Origin: Paenibacillus sp. FSL K6-3182
GTDB taxonomy: Bacteria; Bacillota; Bacilli; Paenibacillales; Paenibacillaceae
NCBI RefSeq assembly: GCF_037976325.1
Contig: NZ_CP150265.1
Span: 448,001 to 512,000 of the forward strand
Direction of reading: 5' to 3'
DNA length: 64,000 nt
The notes beneath the pieces are model-generated. The model was given only the letters and a program-made list of their open reading frames with translations, was not told the DNA's origin and searched no databases. Position 1 is the stretch's first letter; each line of letters begins with the position of its first letter. Below are positions 9,154 through 20,215 of the stretch, one piece after another. The position numbers were made by a program, and so were the translations under genes.

Positions 9154-11194
9154 TTTGATTTTTGCTCCTGGTCGTTATGTACCTATTAGCCCGTTTACTA
9201 GTCTTGACGGTACCTCGTCGTTCGCAGATATAAAGGTGAACCCGAAGCTTTTAGCAGCTCTTACGGAAAGCGAAGCAACGATTAAAGCGGCTCGTTATAC
9301 GAATAAAAAGGTTGATTATTTGGAAGTAGAGCAGGTGGATATGGATTGCGGGGTAGTTCGCATACCATCAGTGACAGCGGGTAGTTATACCATTGTCACA
9401 GAAAAGCTGTATAATGATTTTCCGATTGTGACGAATTGGAATGCCGTATTAAATGGCGGCAGAGGCGCTCCACAGGCAGGCGGTACCGATGGAATCGGCG
9501 TTCTTCGACTGCATGAGGAAACGGGCGAACGTGAAGTCGAACTTCCGCTGCAGGACAATGATATCGCTAGTCCTTATTATTACCGGACGGATGCTTATGC
9601 TTTGTTCGCAGGGGAAAGGGACGGCGAGCATCAAAGGACGCCAGCCTTTGAACGCTATATTGGCGAGACGTATAGCGTGGTTCGTGTGACGGATGAAGTA
9701 GCTTTGAAGCTATCGGATGAAGTGATGAACCTTACGGGTTATCCTGTCATTTTCCGCAATCCGGGTACAGCGCTTAACAAATTAGAGGGAGTGCCTGCCT
9801 TTCAGCTTGTGCATGGACGTATTGCAGGTCAAGGCGAGCATCGCAGTATGGTTAGCTACATCCTTCCTCCGGAGTGGTCTAGTACACCTGAAGTACGGTA
9901 TCCTGCTTTATTCAGCGGGTTTTATGATCAGAATGAAAATGTGTTTGCAAACGTTGGGCCAGCTCTTCTAAACGTGCTTGGCCAGACGTTATTGGACACA
10001 GGGAAAGGTGCAGTCGGAATCATATGGAACGGCGGAGGTTCGTTCGGTACAAGAACGATGCATGGCTCCGTGTATGAGAACTTGGACGATCTGTTCCTGA
10101 CCGCTATCGAGCAGTTCGCCGTGGATGGGAATGCTGTTGTGACGGTTGGCGGCTCACGCGGAGGCATAACAAGCTTAATTGTGGCGGGTAATCCGAATAG
10201 CAGTGTGTACTCCGTTCGTTATGCCATCTGCTATAATGTGCCGCTCGCTTTTGGAGAACCTTTTAAGGAAATGCTTAATCCTACCTGTCCGGTATGCTGG
10301 CGCGCGGTTTGTGAGGATACGGGTTATAAATACGCGTGGCAGCCTGGATGGCAGGATGCGGACGGCCGCAGCGCAGTTGATCTATTCTTCACAACGCTGC
10401 TTGGTACTGATGATATGGAGCTTATTGCGAGTGAGCGAAGCCCTGCGTCGAATCAAATCATACATGCCTTGAAGTCCAAAGGGACTAAGGTTTGGCTGAC
10501 ACACGGAACGCATGACGCGTATACCTCAAGCTGGCTGTCCTTTGAGTGGGCTGATCGCGCCCGCAAGCATGGCGTGGACGTTAGGCATGAAATCGGCTAC
10601 CGCTACGGACATAACAATTGTACAGATCCATTCCAAAGCGCAAAAACCTGCTTAACAGCTCTTCTAAATCAAGTGGATTTGCCGATAGATGGGACATGGC
10701 ATTATCGCAGGGCTAGCGAAGTGCAGGAAGAGTGGGAGCGATCGGAGCTATTCGAGCCGACACATCAGCCTGTATTTGTGGAAGCGCCCAAAATTGCTGT
10801 TGTGGGACTGCCTATTCTACTTATCGTCTATGGCGAGCCGGGCATGGAATACGAATTGATTTTGCATCCTTCGAGCGAGGTGGAACGGGCGGAGCCTGTT
10901 GTTCTCATGGCAGGTACGATGAGCCAATTGGAAGGCTATCGCATGACATTTTCCTTTGAGAAAACCGTTCAAATCGTGTCAGAGCAGATGAAGCCGGGGT
11001 TGTATGAATACCGTTTGCTTTTTAGAAGAAATGGCTCGGAGCAGTGGGAGAACACGGCTGTACATTGCCCGCATCCCGGCTTTGAAGGACAGTCGACGCT
11101 TACGGTAACAAAGGACATTCCAAACTTCGCAAGCAATGAGTGGCTTGAACAGACGACAAAACATGCAATCGGGTGGGGACTGAGCGATGCTTAA
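9140..11194 (+). CDS. Unassigned alpha/beta-hydrolase-like protein coupled to GH92
   Basis: About 684 residues, cytoplasmic (no signal peptide). The N-terminal 250 residues look beta-rich. The middle carries a nucleophile elbow TVGGSRGG (Ser339) after DDLFLTAIEQF, then WLTHGTHDAY (Asp459) and YRYGHNNC (His491) in the correct order for a Ser-Asp-His triad. A further beta-rich stretch, about 150 residues, closes the protein. This is the layout of an S9-like peptidase or esterase, but I do not recognise the family. Start ATG 9140 has GAGG six nt upstream; ATG 9128 in the same frame is possible. It overlaps the GH92 gene by 14 nt, so an ester or acyl group on the same mannan-type substrate is a reasonable but unproven target. 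A strong terminator follows. Confidence 0.6.
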   Translation: MSSNNLIFAPGRYVPISPFTSLDGTSSFADIKVNPKLLAALTESEATIKAARYTNKKVDYLEVEQVDMDCGVVRIPSVTAGSYTIVTEKLYNDFPIVTNWNAVLNGGRGAPQAGGTDGIGVLRLHEETGEREVELPLQDNDIASPYYYRTDAYALFAGERDGEHQRTPAFERYIGETYSVVRVTDEVALKLSDEVMNLTGYPVIFRNPGTALNKLEGVPAFQLVHGRIAGQGEHRSMVSYILPPEWSSTPEVRYPALFSGFYDQNENVFANVGPALLNVLGQTLLDTGKGAVGIIWNGGGSFGTRTMHGSVYENLDDLFLTAIEQFAVDGNAVVTVGGSRGGITSLIVAGNPNSSVYSVRYAICYNVPLAFGEPFKEMLNPTCPVCWRAVCEDTGYKYAWQPGWQDADGRSAVDLFFTTLLGTDDMELIASERSPASNQIIHALKSKGTKVWLTHGTHDAYTSSWLSFEWADRARKHGVDVRHEIGYRYGHNNCTDPFQSAKTCLTALLNQVDLPIDGTWHYRRASEVQEEWERSELFEPTHQPVFVEAPKIAVVGLPILLIVYGEPGMEYELILHPSSEVERAEPVVLMAGTMSQLEGYRMTFSFEKTVQIVSEQMKPGLYEYRLLFRRNGSEQWENTAVHCPHPGFEGQSTLTVTKDIPNFASNEWLEQTTKHAIGWGLSDA

Positions 11195-11200
11195 TGATAA

Positions 11201-11249
11201 GGGGATGCTCCTTAAGTAGACTTTTCTACTTGAGGAGCATCCCTTTTTT
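11201..11249 (+). terminator. Rho-independent terminator
   Basis: GGGATGCTCCTTAAGTAGA pairs with TCTACTTGAGGAGCATCCC, followed by a T-run. It ends the GH92/hydrolase unit. Confidence 0.92.
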
Positions 11250-11382
11250 ATAGGCTTGAATAACGCCTAAAAGTAGGCATACGGGACATAAACACAAAGA
11301 GAAGCAGCTTCATATGATGAAGAGTATAGCCCGAGTAAAGGATGCGCGTAGGAGGAAATAGGAGTCGTGGGAGGGATTGCAA

Positions 11383-13444
<2,062 letters not shown>

Positions 13445-13474
13445 AAAAATTAGCCATATGCAACTTATATTCAT

Positions 13475-13519
13475 CTTTGTTCGTTAGTTTGGGTACGCAC
13501 CAAAAGACTAACAACAAAG
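13475..13519 (+). promoter_or_regulatory. Hairpin reaching the ribosome site of the stalk-domain gene
   Basis: CTTTGTTCGTTAGT (13475-13488) pairs with ACTAACAACAAAG (13507-13519) with one bulged C, and an inner TTTGG/CCAAA extends it. The 3' arm runs into AAAGGATGG, the ribosome site for the gene at 13532. No T-run follows, so it could control translation or protect the end of the mccB message. Confidence 0.45.
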
Positions 13520-13531
13520 GATGGTAGACAA

Positions 13532-14659
13532 ATGGCCTTTAAACAATTGTTAAATAAAAACCTCATGATAGCATCTCTTTCGTCCGCTTTATTTCTTAGT
13601 GCAGCAGCTAGCGGAGCAACCGCTTATGGCGCTTCAGCCGTTTCACCTGCTCCTCTTCAATTTCAAATAGGAAGCACCAAATCGATTGATTACCGCGGAG
13701 AGCATAAGCTTGCGGTGGCGCCTTATTTACAGAACGGCATTGCGATGGTCCCTGTCAGAGCGCTGGCTGAGGGATTGCAAGCAAACATTCAATTGGATGC
13801 GGCAGCGAAACAAATTATTTTAACCCGTGCTGGACTTGCAGTGACTCTCACTCAGAATAGTGATGCGGTAGTTGGGAGCTTCATTAAGAACGTGAAGCTG
13901 CCTGCCAAAGTTGTTGTTATTAAAGGCACGACCTTCATACCAGCAAAAATGGTAGCACAGCTGTTAGGAGCAAAAACGAGCTGGGACGCGAAGCAGAAAA
14001 AAGTTACCGTGCAAACGAGTGAGGCTGCGCTATCGCTTCATTATAACTTTGACCAAGGCGAGGAAGGCTGGAAGGGAGCTTTTGCCGATCTGCCCGTAGA
14101 CTACAATCCGGATATTTATGAGCTGCAATATGCTAGAGAACTACTTCCTCTTGCGAATAACAAGACCAATTACGCACTGAAGCTTAAAGGGATGAATCGC
14201 AGCGATGATTTGTTCATGTTCGCGACGAAGAAGATCGATGGGCTGAAGCCAAATACGGTATATCAAGCATCATTATCCTTTAAGCTGTATACGGATCAAT
14301 CGGGCGGTATGATGGGGGTTGGCGGAGCTCCTGGAGAGGCTGTCAGCATTAAAGCAGGCTTTGTAAGCAAGGAGCCTCAAGCTGTCAAGGTTGATAGCGG
14401 TGGCGATCATTACTATCGAATGAATTTGGATAAAGGCAATCAGAAGACCGAAGGTAAAGATATGAAGATCGTTGGAAACATGGTGCAGCCGGATGATTCG
14501 CTGAAAGGCTTTCAGCCAGTCGCCATGGATTATACGGCAACATTGCAAACCAACGAGAAGGGTGAGCTTTATGTCATTGTGGGCAGCGACTCCGGCTATG
14601 AGGGTCTGACAACTTTGTACCTCGACGACATGAAAATTGAGCTTTCGCCAAAGGGCTAA
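13532..14659 (+). CDS. Secreted protein with copper-amine-oxidase-N (stalk) domain
   Basis: 375 residues with a signal peptide (LMIASLSSALFLSAAASGATA, cut near AYGA). Residues about 40-170 form a copper amine oxidase N-terminal domain: two halves with the MVPVRALAEGL and FIPAKMVAQLLGAKTSWD signatures that recur in Paenibacillus surface proteins. The C-terminal 200 residues (from LSLHYNFDQGEEGWKG) look like a jelly-roll carbohydrate-binding or lipocalin-like module; the pattern FDxGxxGW and the closing YLDDMKIEL are typical of beta-sandwich CBMs. No enzyme motif was found. Despite the name, the stalk domain carries no oxidase activity; it is usually a wall-associated adapter. Its leader contains a hairpin that touches its ribosome site. 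A terminator follows. Confidence 0.72.
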   Translation: MAFKQLLNKNLMIASLSSALFLSAAASGATAYGASAVSPAPLQFQIGSTKSIDYRGEHKLAVAPYLQNGIAMVPVRALAEGLQANIQLDAAAKQIILTRAGLAVTLTQNSDAVVGSFIKNVKLPAKVVVIKGTTFIPAKMVAQLLGAKTSWDAKQKKVTVQTSEAALSLHYNFDQGEEGWKGAFADLPVDYNPDIYELQYARELLPLANNKTNYALKLKGMNRSDDLFMFATKKIDGLKPNTVYQASLSFKLYTDQSGGMMGVGGAPGEAVSIKAGFVSKEPQAVKVDSGGDHYYRMNLDKGNQKTEGKDMKIVGNMVQPDDSLKGFQPVAMDYTATLQTNEKGELYVIVGSDSGYEGLTTLYLDDMKIELSPKG

Positions 14660-14680
14660 TCATAACATTGCATAACATTG

Positions 14681-14731
14681 AAAAAAAGCGATTTCTTAAT
14701 GGTTTTTAACTATTAAGCATCGCTTTTTTTT
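14681..14731 (+). terminator. Rho-independent terminator
   Basis: AAAAAGCGAT pairs with ATCGCTTTTT; eight T follow the stem. The A-run on the left also allows use from the minus strand. The stretch 14732-14919 up to the kinase has no gene. Confidence 0.85.
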
Positions 14732-14931
14732 ATTTTAGGATTGATTTGGTGCAAATTTCGAACGAAGGAATGTCGTTTTTTGGGGTCTCGACGCTGATTT
14801 TGGAGATTATTGTAGATAATAAGTGATTTTTAATGAATTTGGGAAGGAATATGCCAGGTTAAACTAGAATATTGGATAATGTCCAACAAAATGGAAGCTA
14901 GCTGTCCTGGAAAGGTTAATTGGTATACCAT

Positions 14932-16512
14932 ATGATAAATAACGATTTAATCATAGAATCACATCGAAAATGCGAGCGGTATGGACTTAATCGTGATGAA
15001 CTGCCTATATTTACCCAGCGGTTTACGGATGCGGAGCTTAAAGCTCAGCAGGGCCATTATAAAGAAACGATTGAAGTTATCAGCGTGTTTGTTGAAAAAT
15101 TTTTATCGACCGTTGCAGATGACCCTTTTTTCCTTGCCATATCAGACAATGAGGGGTATATCCTTGAGTTCAGAGGCAATGCTTCTATTATTAATCAGGT
15201 GCGCCAGCTAGGTATTGTTGAAGGCGTGCGATACTGTGAAGAGATCGGTACGAGCTCGGTTGATCTATGTTTGCGTGAACAGCTGCCTATTCAGCTCGTA
15301 GGCGAAGATCATTATCAGAAAGTACTGCATCAGTTAGCTTGTTATACAGCTCCTTTTTTTATGGAGGACAGCGGTCAGCTGCTTGGTTCGATTTCGATCA
15401 TGACGGAAATTCAGTTTGCCCATCCTCATTTGCTTGCACTTTTATGCACAATCGTTGATTCTATCGAGCGAGAGCTGCTGCTCCGTAAACACAATACACA
15501 GCTTCAAATCTTAAATCAGGTTCTTCTGGAAACGGATTATTATGGTGTCATTATTGCCGATGCGCAGGGTGCAATTGTAGAAATAAACAAATACTGCGCT
15601 GCGATATTGAACAATTCGGATCATGAAACAAATGGCTGCTTAGGCACAAGTGTATTTGAAGTCGGCATCATTGGTACTTATTTTGAACGAGTTATGAAAC
15701 GCAGTGAGTCCTGTGTAGGAATCGAGCTATCTATTCTGGTTGAAGAGAAGCTGCGCTACTACATGCTGGATGTGGTTCCTATCTACGACAGCGAGCGCCA
15801 GCTTACGCGGGTTGTCGGCAGCTTGCGGGATATTACGGAAATGAAGATCGCGGAAGAACTGCTTCGCAATAGTGAGAAGCTTGTGTTTGCAGGCCAGCTG
15901 GCTGTCAGCATCGCACATGAGATTCGCAATCCTATGACTACAGTAAAAGGCATGCTTCAATTGTCCAGCAAAACGACGAACCCCCATCATTACAACTTGA
16001 TGATGTCAGAGCTGGAGCGGATGAATGCGATTGTGGGCGAATATTTAATATTGGGAAGGCCGCAAGCGATTCAGTATAAAGAAGAAGATTGTGATGTTAT
16101 TTTGCAAGAGGTCATATCGGTGTTCGAGCTTCAATTTGAGATGAACGGCATTCAAATACGGAGCGCAAAAGTAGGCGAGACAAAAATTCTATGCGACCGT
16201 GACCAAGTCAAACAGGTATTTTTAAATATTTTAAAAAATTGTATGGAAGCTCTGCCCTTCGGCGGAGAAGTTAACATTAAGCTCGATGTGGTGGACAATT
16301 ATCAACGCATTCAATTTATCGATAACGGCGTAGGTATGACTGATGAAGTGATGCGGCGTATTGGACAACCGTTCCATACGACAAGACGGGACGGGAACGG
16401 CTTAGGCATGATGATTGTAGATAAAATAGTATCGTCGCATGGGGGACGATTATCGTTGTCCAGCGAGCTTGGTGTAGGTACTATTGTTGAGGTATGGCTC
16501 CCTACTGTATAA
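14932..16512 (+). CDS. Soluble GAF-PAS sensor histidine kinase
   Basis: 526 residues without membrane segments. The N-terminal half (about 50-195) resembles the GAF-like sensor of AcoR/DhaR regulators (FFLAISDNEGYILEFRG, EEIGTSSVDLCL). A PAS domain follows at about 205-310 (GVIIADAQGAIVEINKYC, VVGSLRDITEMK). HisKA has the phospho-acceptor H329 in AHEIRNPMTTVKG. The ATPase domain shows N, G1 and G2 boxes (NILKNCMEAL, FIDNGVGM, RRDGNGLGMMI). The layout is that of cytoplasmic sporulation kinases (KinA/KinE-like) feeding Spo0F, but there is no adjacent response regulator, so the partner is unknown. GGAAAGG (14909-14915) lies 16 nt before ATG 14932 and 4 nt before TTG 14920; neither start is well placed. 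Confidence 0.8.
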   Translation: MINNDLIIESHRKCERYGLNRDELPIFTQRFTDAELKAQQGHYKETIEVISVFVEKFLSTVADDPFFLAISDNEGYILEFRGNASIINQVRQLGIVEGVRYCEEIGTSSVDLCLREQLPIQLVGEDHYQKVLHQLACYTAPFFMEDSGQLLGSISIMTEIQFAHPHLLALLCTIVDSIERELLLRKHNTQLQILNQVLLETDYYGVIIADAQGAIVEINKYCAAILNNSDHETNGCLGTSVFEVGIIGTYFERVMKRSESCVGIELSILVEEKLRYYMLDVVPIYDSERQLTRVVGSLRDITEMKIAEELLRNSEKLVFAGQLAVSIAHEIRNPMTTVKGMLQLSSKTTNPHHYNLMMSELERMNAIVGEYLILGRPQAIQYKEEDCDVILQEVISVFELQFEMNGIQIRSAKVGETKILCDRDQVKQVFLNILKNCMEALPFGGEVNIKLDVVDNYQRIQFIDNGVGMTDEVMRRIGQPFHTTRRDGNGLGMMIVDKIVSSHGGRLSLSSELGVGTIVEVWLPTV

Positions 16513-16531
16513 AGATGACGAATCATAGATG

Positions 16532-16565
16532 GAAGCGCGTTTCGGATGCCGAGACGCGCTTTTTT
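16532..16565 (+). terminator. Rho-independent terminator
   Basis: AAGCGCGT pairs with ACGCGCTT around a short TCGG/CCGA extension, followed by T5. It ends the kinase gene just before a convergent gene. Confidence 0.85.
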
Positions 16566-16577
16566 GCTGTGCTGTAC

Positions 16578-17399
16578 TTACTTGATAGCTGCTATTTGCG
16601 CGTCGACTTTAGCTATAATGCTCATCGTCTGCTGCTCATAGTTGTATGTTTTTTGTTTCTGCTCGTTAATTTGCTTTGTGTAAGCGAGCATGCGAGTAAA
16701 AGAGCTTGACGTTGCTGTTGAATCGCCTTTTTTCAACACTTGATTCAAAATGGATGTCTCCGTCGTGAACTGTTTCTTTATACTGCTGATGGTGCTCTTG
16801 GATGCTTTAATTTTCACCTTAAGCGGGTCGATGCCGCTCAGCAGCTCTCGCAAATCTTTAATCGTTTTGGCGGTGCTCGCTTTGGCTGTTCTAAGCGCCG
16901 TTTCTTTGCTGCGTATATCCAGCTTGGCGAGCTGAACGGCAGCTTTAGTCGTTTCGACCTGCGGCTTCAGCGCATTCGTAAGCCATTTATCTTTGAACGA
17001 TTTGGCGAGGCTCAGCTGTTGATTCAAGGAATCATAAAGATTGAATAGGGCTTCGTACTTTTTTTTGGTTTGCACGACAGCTGCCTCTAGCTGAACCAGC
17101 TTCTCCGCACCAACTTCCTTAATCCGCTTGCGAGTAGCGAGAACGGTCTCCGCGTTTTGGTAATGGAGCTTGTCTATCCGCACATCCCAATCAAGGGTCA
17201 GCTTCTGAATTTCTTGCAATTCCGTGTATTGAGACGTTAACTTGGCAGAGGTACCTTTATCCGCAGTTCCTTTCATTTTGTCAAAAGCTGTTTTGGCAGT
17301 AACGCTGAATTCAAACGGTGCGGCAGCAATAGTAGCTGGACTGAGAAACGCAAGCAAGAGCGCAAACAAAACTACGGTTAATTTGGAAGCAGATGGCAT
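16578..17399 (-). CDS. Secreted coiled-coil protein of unknown function
   Basis: 273 residues from ATG 17399, chosen because AAAGGAGG (17411-17418) is 11 nt upstream; the longer frame has Cys-rich, implausible extra residues. A signal peptide (KLTVVLFALLLAFLSPATIAAA) is followed by an almost entirely helical Lys/Gln/Ala/Thr-rich body with heptad-like spacing, so a long coiled coil outside the cell is expected. No enzyme or wall-binding motif was recognised. The coiled-coil composition resembles that of autolysin-regulating or septum-associated secreted proteins, but this is not evidence of function. Transcribed alone, convergent with the kinase gene, and separated from the upstream AraC gene by a terminator. 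Confidence 0.75.
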   Translation of the reverse strand: MPSASKLTVVLFALLLAFLSPATIAAAPFEFSVTAKTAFDKMKGTADKGTSAKLTSQYTELQEIQKLTLDWDVRIDKLHYQNAETVLATRKRIKEVGAEKLVQLEAAVVQTKKKYEALFNLYDSLNQQLSLAKSFKDKWLTNALKPQVETTKAAVQLAKLDIRSKETALRTAKASTAKTIKDLRELLSGIDPLKVKIKASKSTISSIKKQFTTETSILNQVLKKGDSTATSSSFTRMLAYTKQINEQKQKTYNYEQQTMSIIAKVDAQIAAIK

Positions 17400-17437
17400 G
17401 ATCGATAAAACCTCCTTTGGTTTTGGGCAAACAACGC

Positions 17438-17488
17438 AAAAAAAGCACCTGCAAGATAGGCGGTATACGCCTGCTCTTACGGGTGCTT
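17438..17488 (-). terminator. Rho-independent terminator of the AraC gene
   Basis: On the minus strand AAGCACC pairs with GGTGCTT, with an inner AGGCG/CGCCT stem, followed by a T7 run (A-run at 17438-17444 on the plus strand). Confidence 0.8.
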
Positions 17489-17575
17489 CCATCGTAAGCC
17501 GTGCTTATTTTATTGATTTTTATAAATATACAGGATCATTCAAGCCTCAGTCAAATTGGCTAAGCAGCAGGCAAA

Positions 17576-18382
17576 CTACAAAGCTTGTCGCTTTGCATAT
17601 TCATCAGGCGTTTTCCCAATAATGGATTTAAAGTCCTTAATAAAATGTGATTGATCATAATAGCCAAGCTCGGCTGAGAGCTTAAGTGAATCATAATGAG
17701 TGCTCTTATCGATCGCTTCTGCCGCATTTTGCAGCCGGTACAGCTTAATCACCCACTTTGGCGTTATTCCGACATATTGACTGAAGAGGCGCTGCAGCTT
17801 CCTTTTGTTAATATCGAAGGTTTCGCATAGCTGCTCTACCTTGGTCATCTCTTGATCCTCGTGTATTCGTGAAATGATTTGATTGACGAGTGTAATCGAC
17901 TCATCCGGCTGCGGGAGTTGACCTAGAAGTAAGGCCTCGGTAAGTGCGATCATGCCGGCAGGATCTGCTGCCAACCTTAGCTGCTGCTCGTACACGCTAG
18001 CTTCCGTCCCAAAAACAGCTTGAATCGACAACGCTTGATCCGTAAGCTCTGCTAAAGGCGAGTTTAGAAAAGGATAAAAACCGCCAGGCTGAAACTTAAT
18101 GCCGAATACTCGTCCTTTGCCTTCAATTTTTTTCGTATACATTTGACTGGCAACGCCATAAATGCCGCTTTGGTGGTCTTCGATAACGAGATTGACGCAG
18201 GGATTCGGGACGACATCCTGAAAATAAGGAGCATGGCCTTCTAAATCCCAGTTTATTATCCAGTAATGCTTAATGAATGGAAGGAGAGGTTCGGAAGGAG
18301 CGTAACGGGAAAGCTGAAATTTTTTCTCGCTCTCACTCCGCTGTAAAATACCCAAACTGCGTTTTTGGTCGATAGTGTTCAT
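17576..18382 (-). CDS. AraC-family transcriptional regulator (DUF6597-type sensor)
   Basis: 268 residues. The N-terminal part (YAPSEPLLPFIKHYWIINWDL, NPCVNLVIED, GVFGIKFQPGGFYPF-like) matches the DUF6597 effector domain found in AraC regulators. Two helix-turn-helix units are at the C-terminus (VEQLCETFDINKRKLQRLFSQYVG and LKLSAELGYYDQSHFIKDF, IGKTPDEY). The first methionine of the longer frame was dropped because GGAGTGAT is correctly spaced only for ATG 18382. It is divergent from the SRPBCC gene at 18500 with a 117-bp gap, an arrangement usual for a regulator and its target; the ligand is unknown. Confidence 0.85.
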   Translation of the reverse strand: MNTIDQKRSLGILQRSESEKKFQLSRYAPSEPLLPFIKHYWIINWDLEGHAPYFQDVVPNPCVNLVIEDHQSGIYGVASQMYTKKIEGKGRVFGIKFQPGGFYPFLNSPLAELTDQALSIQAVFGTEASVYEQQLRLAADPAGMIALTEALLLGQLPQPDESITLVNQIISRIHEDQEMTKVEQLCETFDINKRKLQRLFSQYVGITPKWVIKLYRLQNAAEAIDKSTHYDSLKLSAELGYYDQSHFIKDFKSIIGKTPDEYAKRQAL

Positions 18383-18499
18383 TACTATATCACTCCTATT
18401 GATCAATTTGTCGCGTTTTTACAATACGATCCTAGCAGATAGTTTTATACTACGAGTAGAAAACGTCAACCATTTTAAATAGAAAAAGGAGTGCAACAC

Positions 18500-18949
18500 A
18501 TGGACTTTAAATATGAGTTTTATATTGGTGCAGTGCCCGAGAAGGTATGGGATGCATTCGTATCGCCTGAGGGAACGCGTCAAACGTTTTTTGGCTGTAT
18601 TATTGAATCAACTTTCGAAGTAGGCTCATCGCTTAAATATGTTGGGCCAGGTACGGAAGGTGATGAAACCGTTCATATCTATGGTACTATTTTAGCATAT
18701 GAGCCAAGCAAAATACTTAGCTTTTTGGAGCATCCAGGTCCTTCTTATCGATCAAATCATGCAGAGCTGGAGTCAAGGATCACTTTTACGCTAGAAGAGG
18801 TTGGAGCTACGACGAAGCTAACTTTGGTTAATGACCAATTTACTGAAGACCATCCTTCGATTCCAACGACGGATAGTCAGTGGTGGATGATTCTAAGCAA
18901 TTTGAAAACCTTTGTTGAGACGGGCAAGGGACTGGATTATGGTTGGTAA
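18500..18949 (+). CDS. SRPBCC/AHSA1-domain protein
   Basis: 149 residues of the START-like, activator-of-Hsp90 (AHSA1/YndB) fold. The family hallmarks are YIGAVPEKVWDAFVSPEGTRQTFFG at the N-terminus, ESRITFTLEEVGATTKLTLVNDQF in the middle, and a final SQWWMILSNLKTFVETG helix. These small proteins bind hydrophobic ligands in an internal cavity; no enzyme activity is implied. Start ATG 18500 lies 8 nt after AAAAGGAG, which overlaps the GTG at 18491 that a longer frame would use. The divergent AraC gene is its likely regulator. Confidence 0.82.
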   Translation: MDFKYEFYIGAVPEKVWDAFVSPEGTRQTFFGCIIESTFEVGSSLKYVGPGTEGDETVHIYGTILAYEPSKILSFLEHPGPSYRSNHAELESRITFTLEEVGATTKLTLVNDQFTEDHPSIPTTDSQWWMILSNLKTFVETGKGLDYGW

Positions 18950-18965
18950 CGATATTAAAAATTTA

Positions 18966-18998
18966 GTAGCATCAGCACCCGCTGGTGCTATTTTTTTG
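18966..18998 (+). terminator. Rho-independent terminator
   Basis: TAGCATCAGC pairs with GCTGGTGCTA around ACCC, followed by seven T. Confidence 0.9.
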
Positions 18999-19046
18999 TT
19001 GAATTCGTTAAACGCTTGTCGAAACTCTTAACAACAATAAGGTCAA

Positions 19047-19225
19047 CGGACATGAGATGCGTTATTTTGCGGAATTCCCCTCTAATTGCTTAGCTTACGG
19101 ACATACAGGCCCTTATTTGGGTTAAAAAGCGCATTTAACACCCCAATCTGCCCGTTTAGCGTATCGTATGTCCGTTACCCCACCACTTTTACCTATATTT
19201 CATGAAATAGCGAAACCTATGTCCG
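19047..19225. repeat. Intergenic element with four CGGACAT motifs in two inverted pairs
   Basis: CGGACAT occurs at 19047 and 19098 on the plus strand and, as ATGTCCG, at 19168 and 19219. Each pair is spaced exactly 51 bp, and the pairs face each other. Sequence after the motif is partly shared (TTATTT about 14 nt downstream in the first two). It lies in a 446-bp stretch (18950-19395) with no gene. It looks like a copy of a dispersed repeat or structured element; no transposase is present. Confidence 0.5.
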
Positions 19226-19395
19226 TTAGATGATAAGTGCCATGCTGCATGCTGCGCGCTGTGAGGCAAGGCTTTTAATGGCGGGTAGAGCTTGCAAAAT
19301 AAGGCGAAAGATTTCTTTTCATGGCTTAATTCTTTATACTGTATAAAAAGGACAGGCGTCATACGTCTGCGACTACGGATAGGAGAGAACAGAGA

Positions 19396-20175
19396 ATGGG
19401 GTATAAAATCGTTTTTTTTGATATCGATGGCACGCTGATTAATGAGCATAAGGAAATTCCGGCAGATACGATCAAGGCTATTGCGGAGCTGAAGGAAAGT
19501 GGAGTGGAGCCGGTTATTGCAACAGGCAGAGCGCCTTACTTTATAAAGCCGCTTGCTGAGCAGCTCGGCATCGAGTCATTCGTATGTCTAAACGGCGGAT
19601 ACGTTGTGTACAAAGGAACTCCGCTATATAGACGAGAGATCGAAAAAGGCCGTTTGGAGCGACTTGTAAAGGTTGCAGCTGAGCATAATCATGGACTCGT
19701 ATTTGAAGGGGAGCATAACTTTTTTGCGGACAAAGAGGATCATCCCTTTATTATAGATTCGGTAAATTCATTAAAGGTAGATCTGCCAGGCTATAATCCG
19801 GAATTTTGGAAAACGGACGATATCTTCCAAGTGTTTTTACACTGTGAGAGCCACGACGAGCATCTGTATGATGGATTGCATGACGAGCTGAAGCTTATTC
19901 GCTGGCACCCTCAAGCGATTGATGTTCTTCCCGCAGGCGGCTCCAAGGCTCAAGGGATTGAGGCATTGCTCGAGAAACTCGGCTATACGACTGCCGATGC
20001 GGTCGCTTTTGGCGATGGCTTGAATGATGTTGAAATGCTGGAAACAGTAGGCCTAGGCATCGCAATGGGCAACTCGCATCCAGACCTGCTGCCATTCGCA
20101 GATTATGTGACAACGCATGTGGATGATCAGGGGATTCGCAACGGATTAATCAAGGCTGGTTTGTTAAAGGGATAA
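19396..20175 (+). CDS. Cof-type HAD-IIB phosphatase
   Basis: 259 residues. HAD motifs: FFDIDGTLI (nucleophile Asp9 and acid Asp11), VIATGRAPYF (motif II Thr), Lys in PAGGSKAQGIEALL, and FGDGLNDVEML (motif IV metal ligands). The Cof/IIB cap between motifs II and III (FVCLNGGYVVY onward) fits small-metabolite phosphatases such as those acting on sugar phosphates or flavin and PLP precursors; the substrate is unknown. ATG 19396 follows GGAGAG. TATACT at 19335 may be its -10 box. It is a single-gene unit. Confidence 0.88.
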   Translation: MGYKIVFFDIDGTLINEHKEIPADTIKAIAELKESGVEPVIATGRAPYFIKPLAEQLGIESFVCLNGGYVVYKGTPLYRREIEKGRLERLVKVAAEHNHGLVFEGEHNFFADKEDHPFIIDSVNSLKVDLPGYNPEFWKTDDIFQVFLHCESHDEHLYDGLHDELKLIRWHPQAIDVLPAGGSKAQGIEALLEKLGYTTADAVAFGDGLNDVEMLETVGLGIAMGNSHPDLLPFADYVTTHVDDQGIRNGLIKAGLLKG

Positions 20176-20215
20176 GACTGGATTTGTGTGATTATATGCA
20201 AAAATAGCAGTAAAC

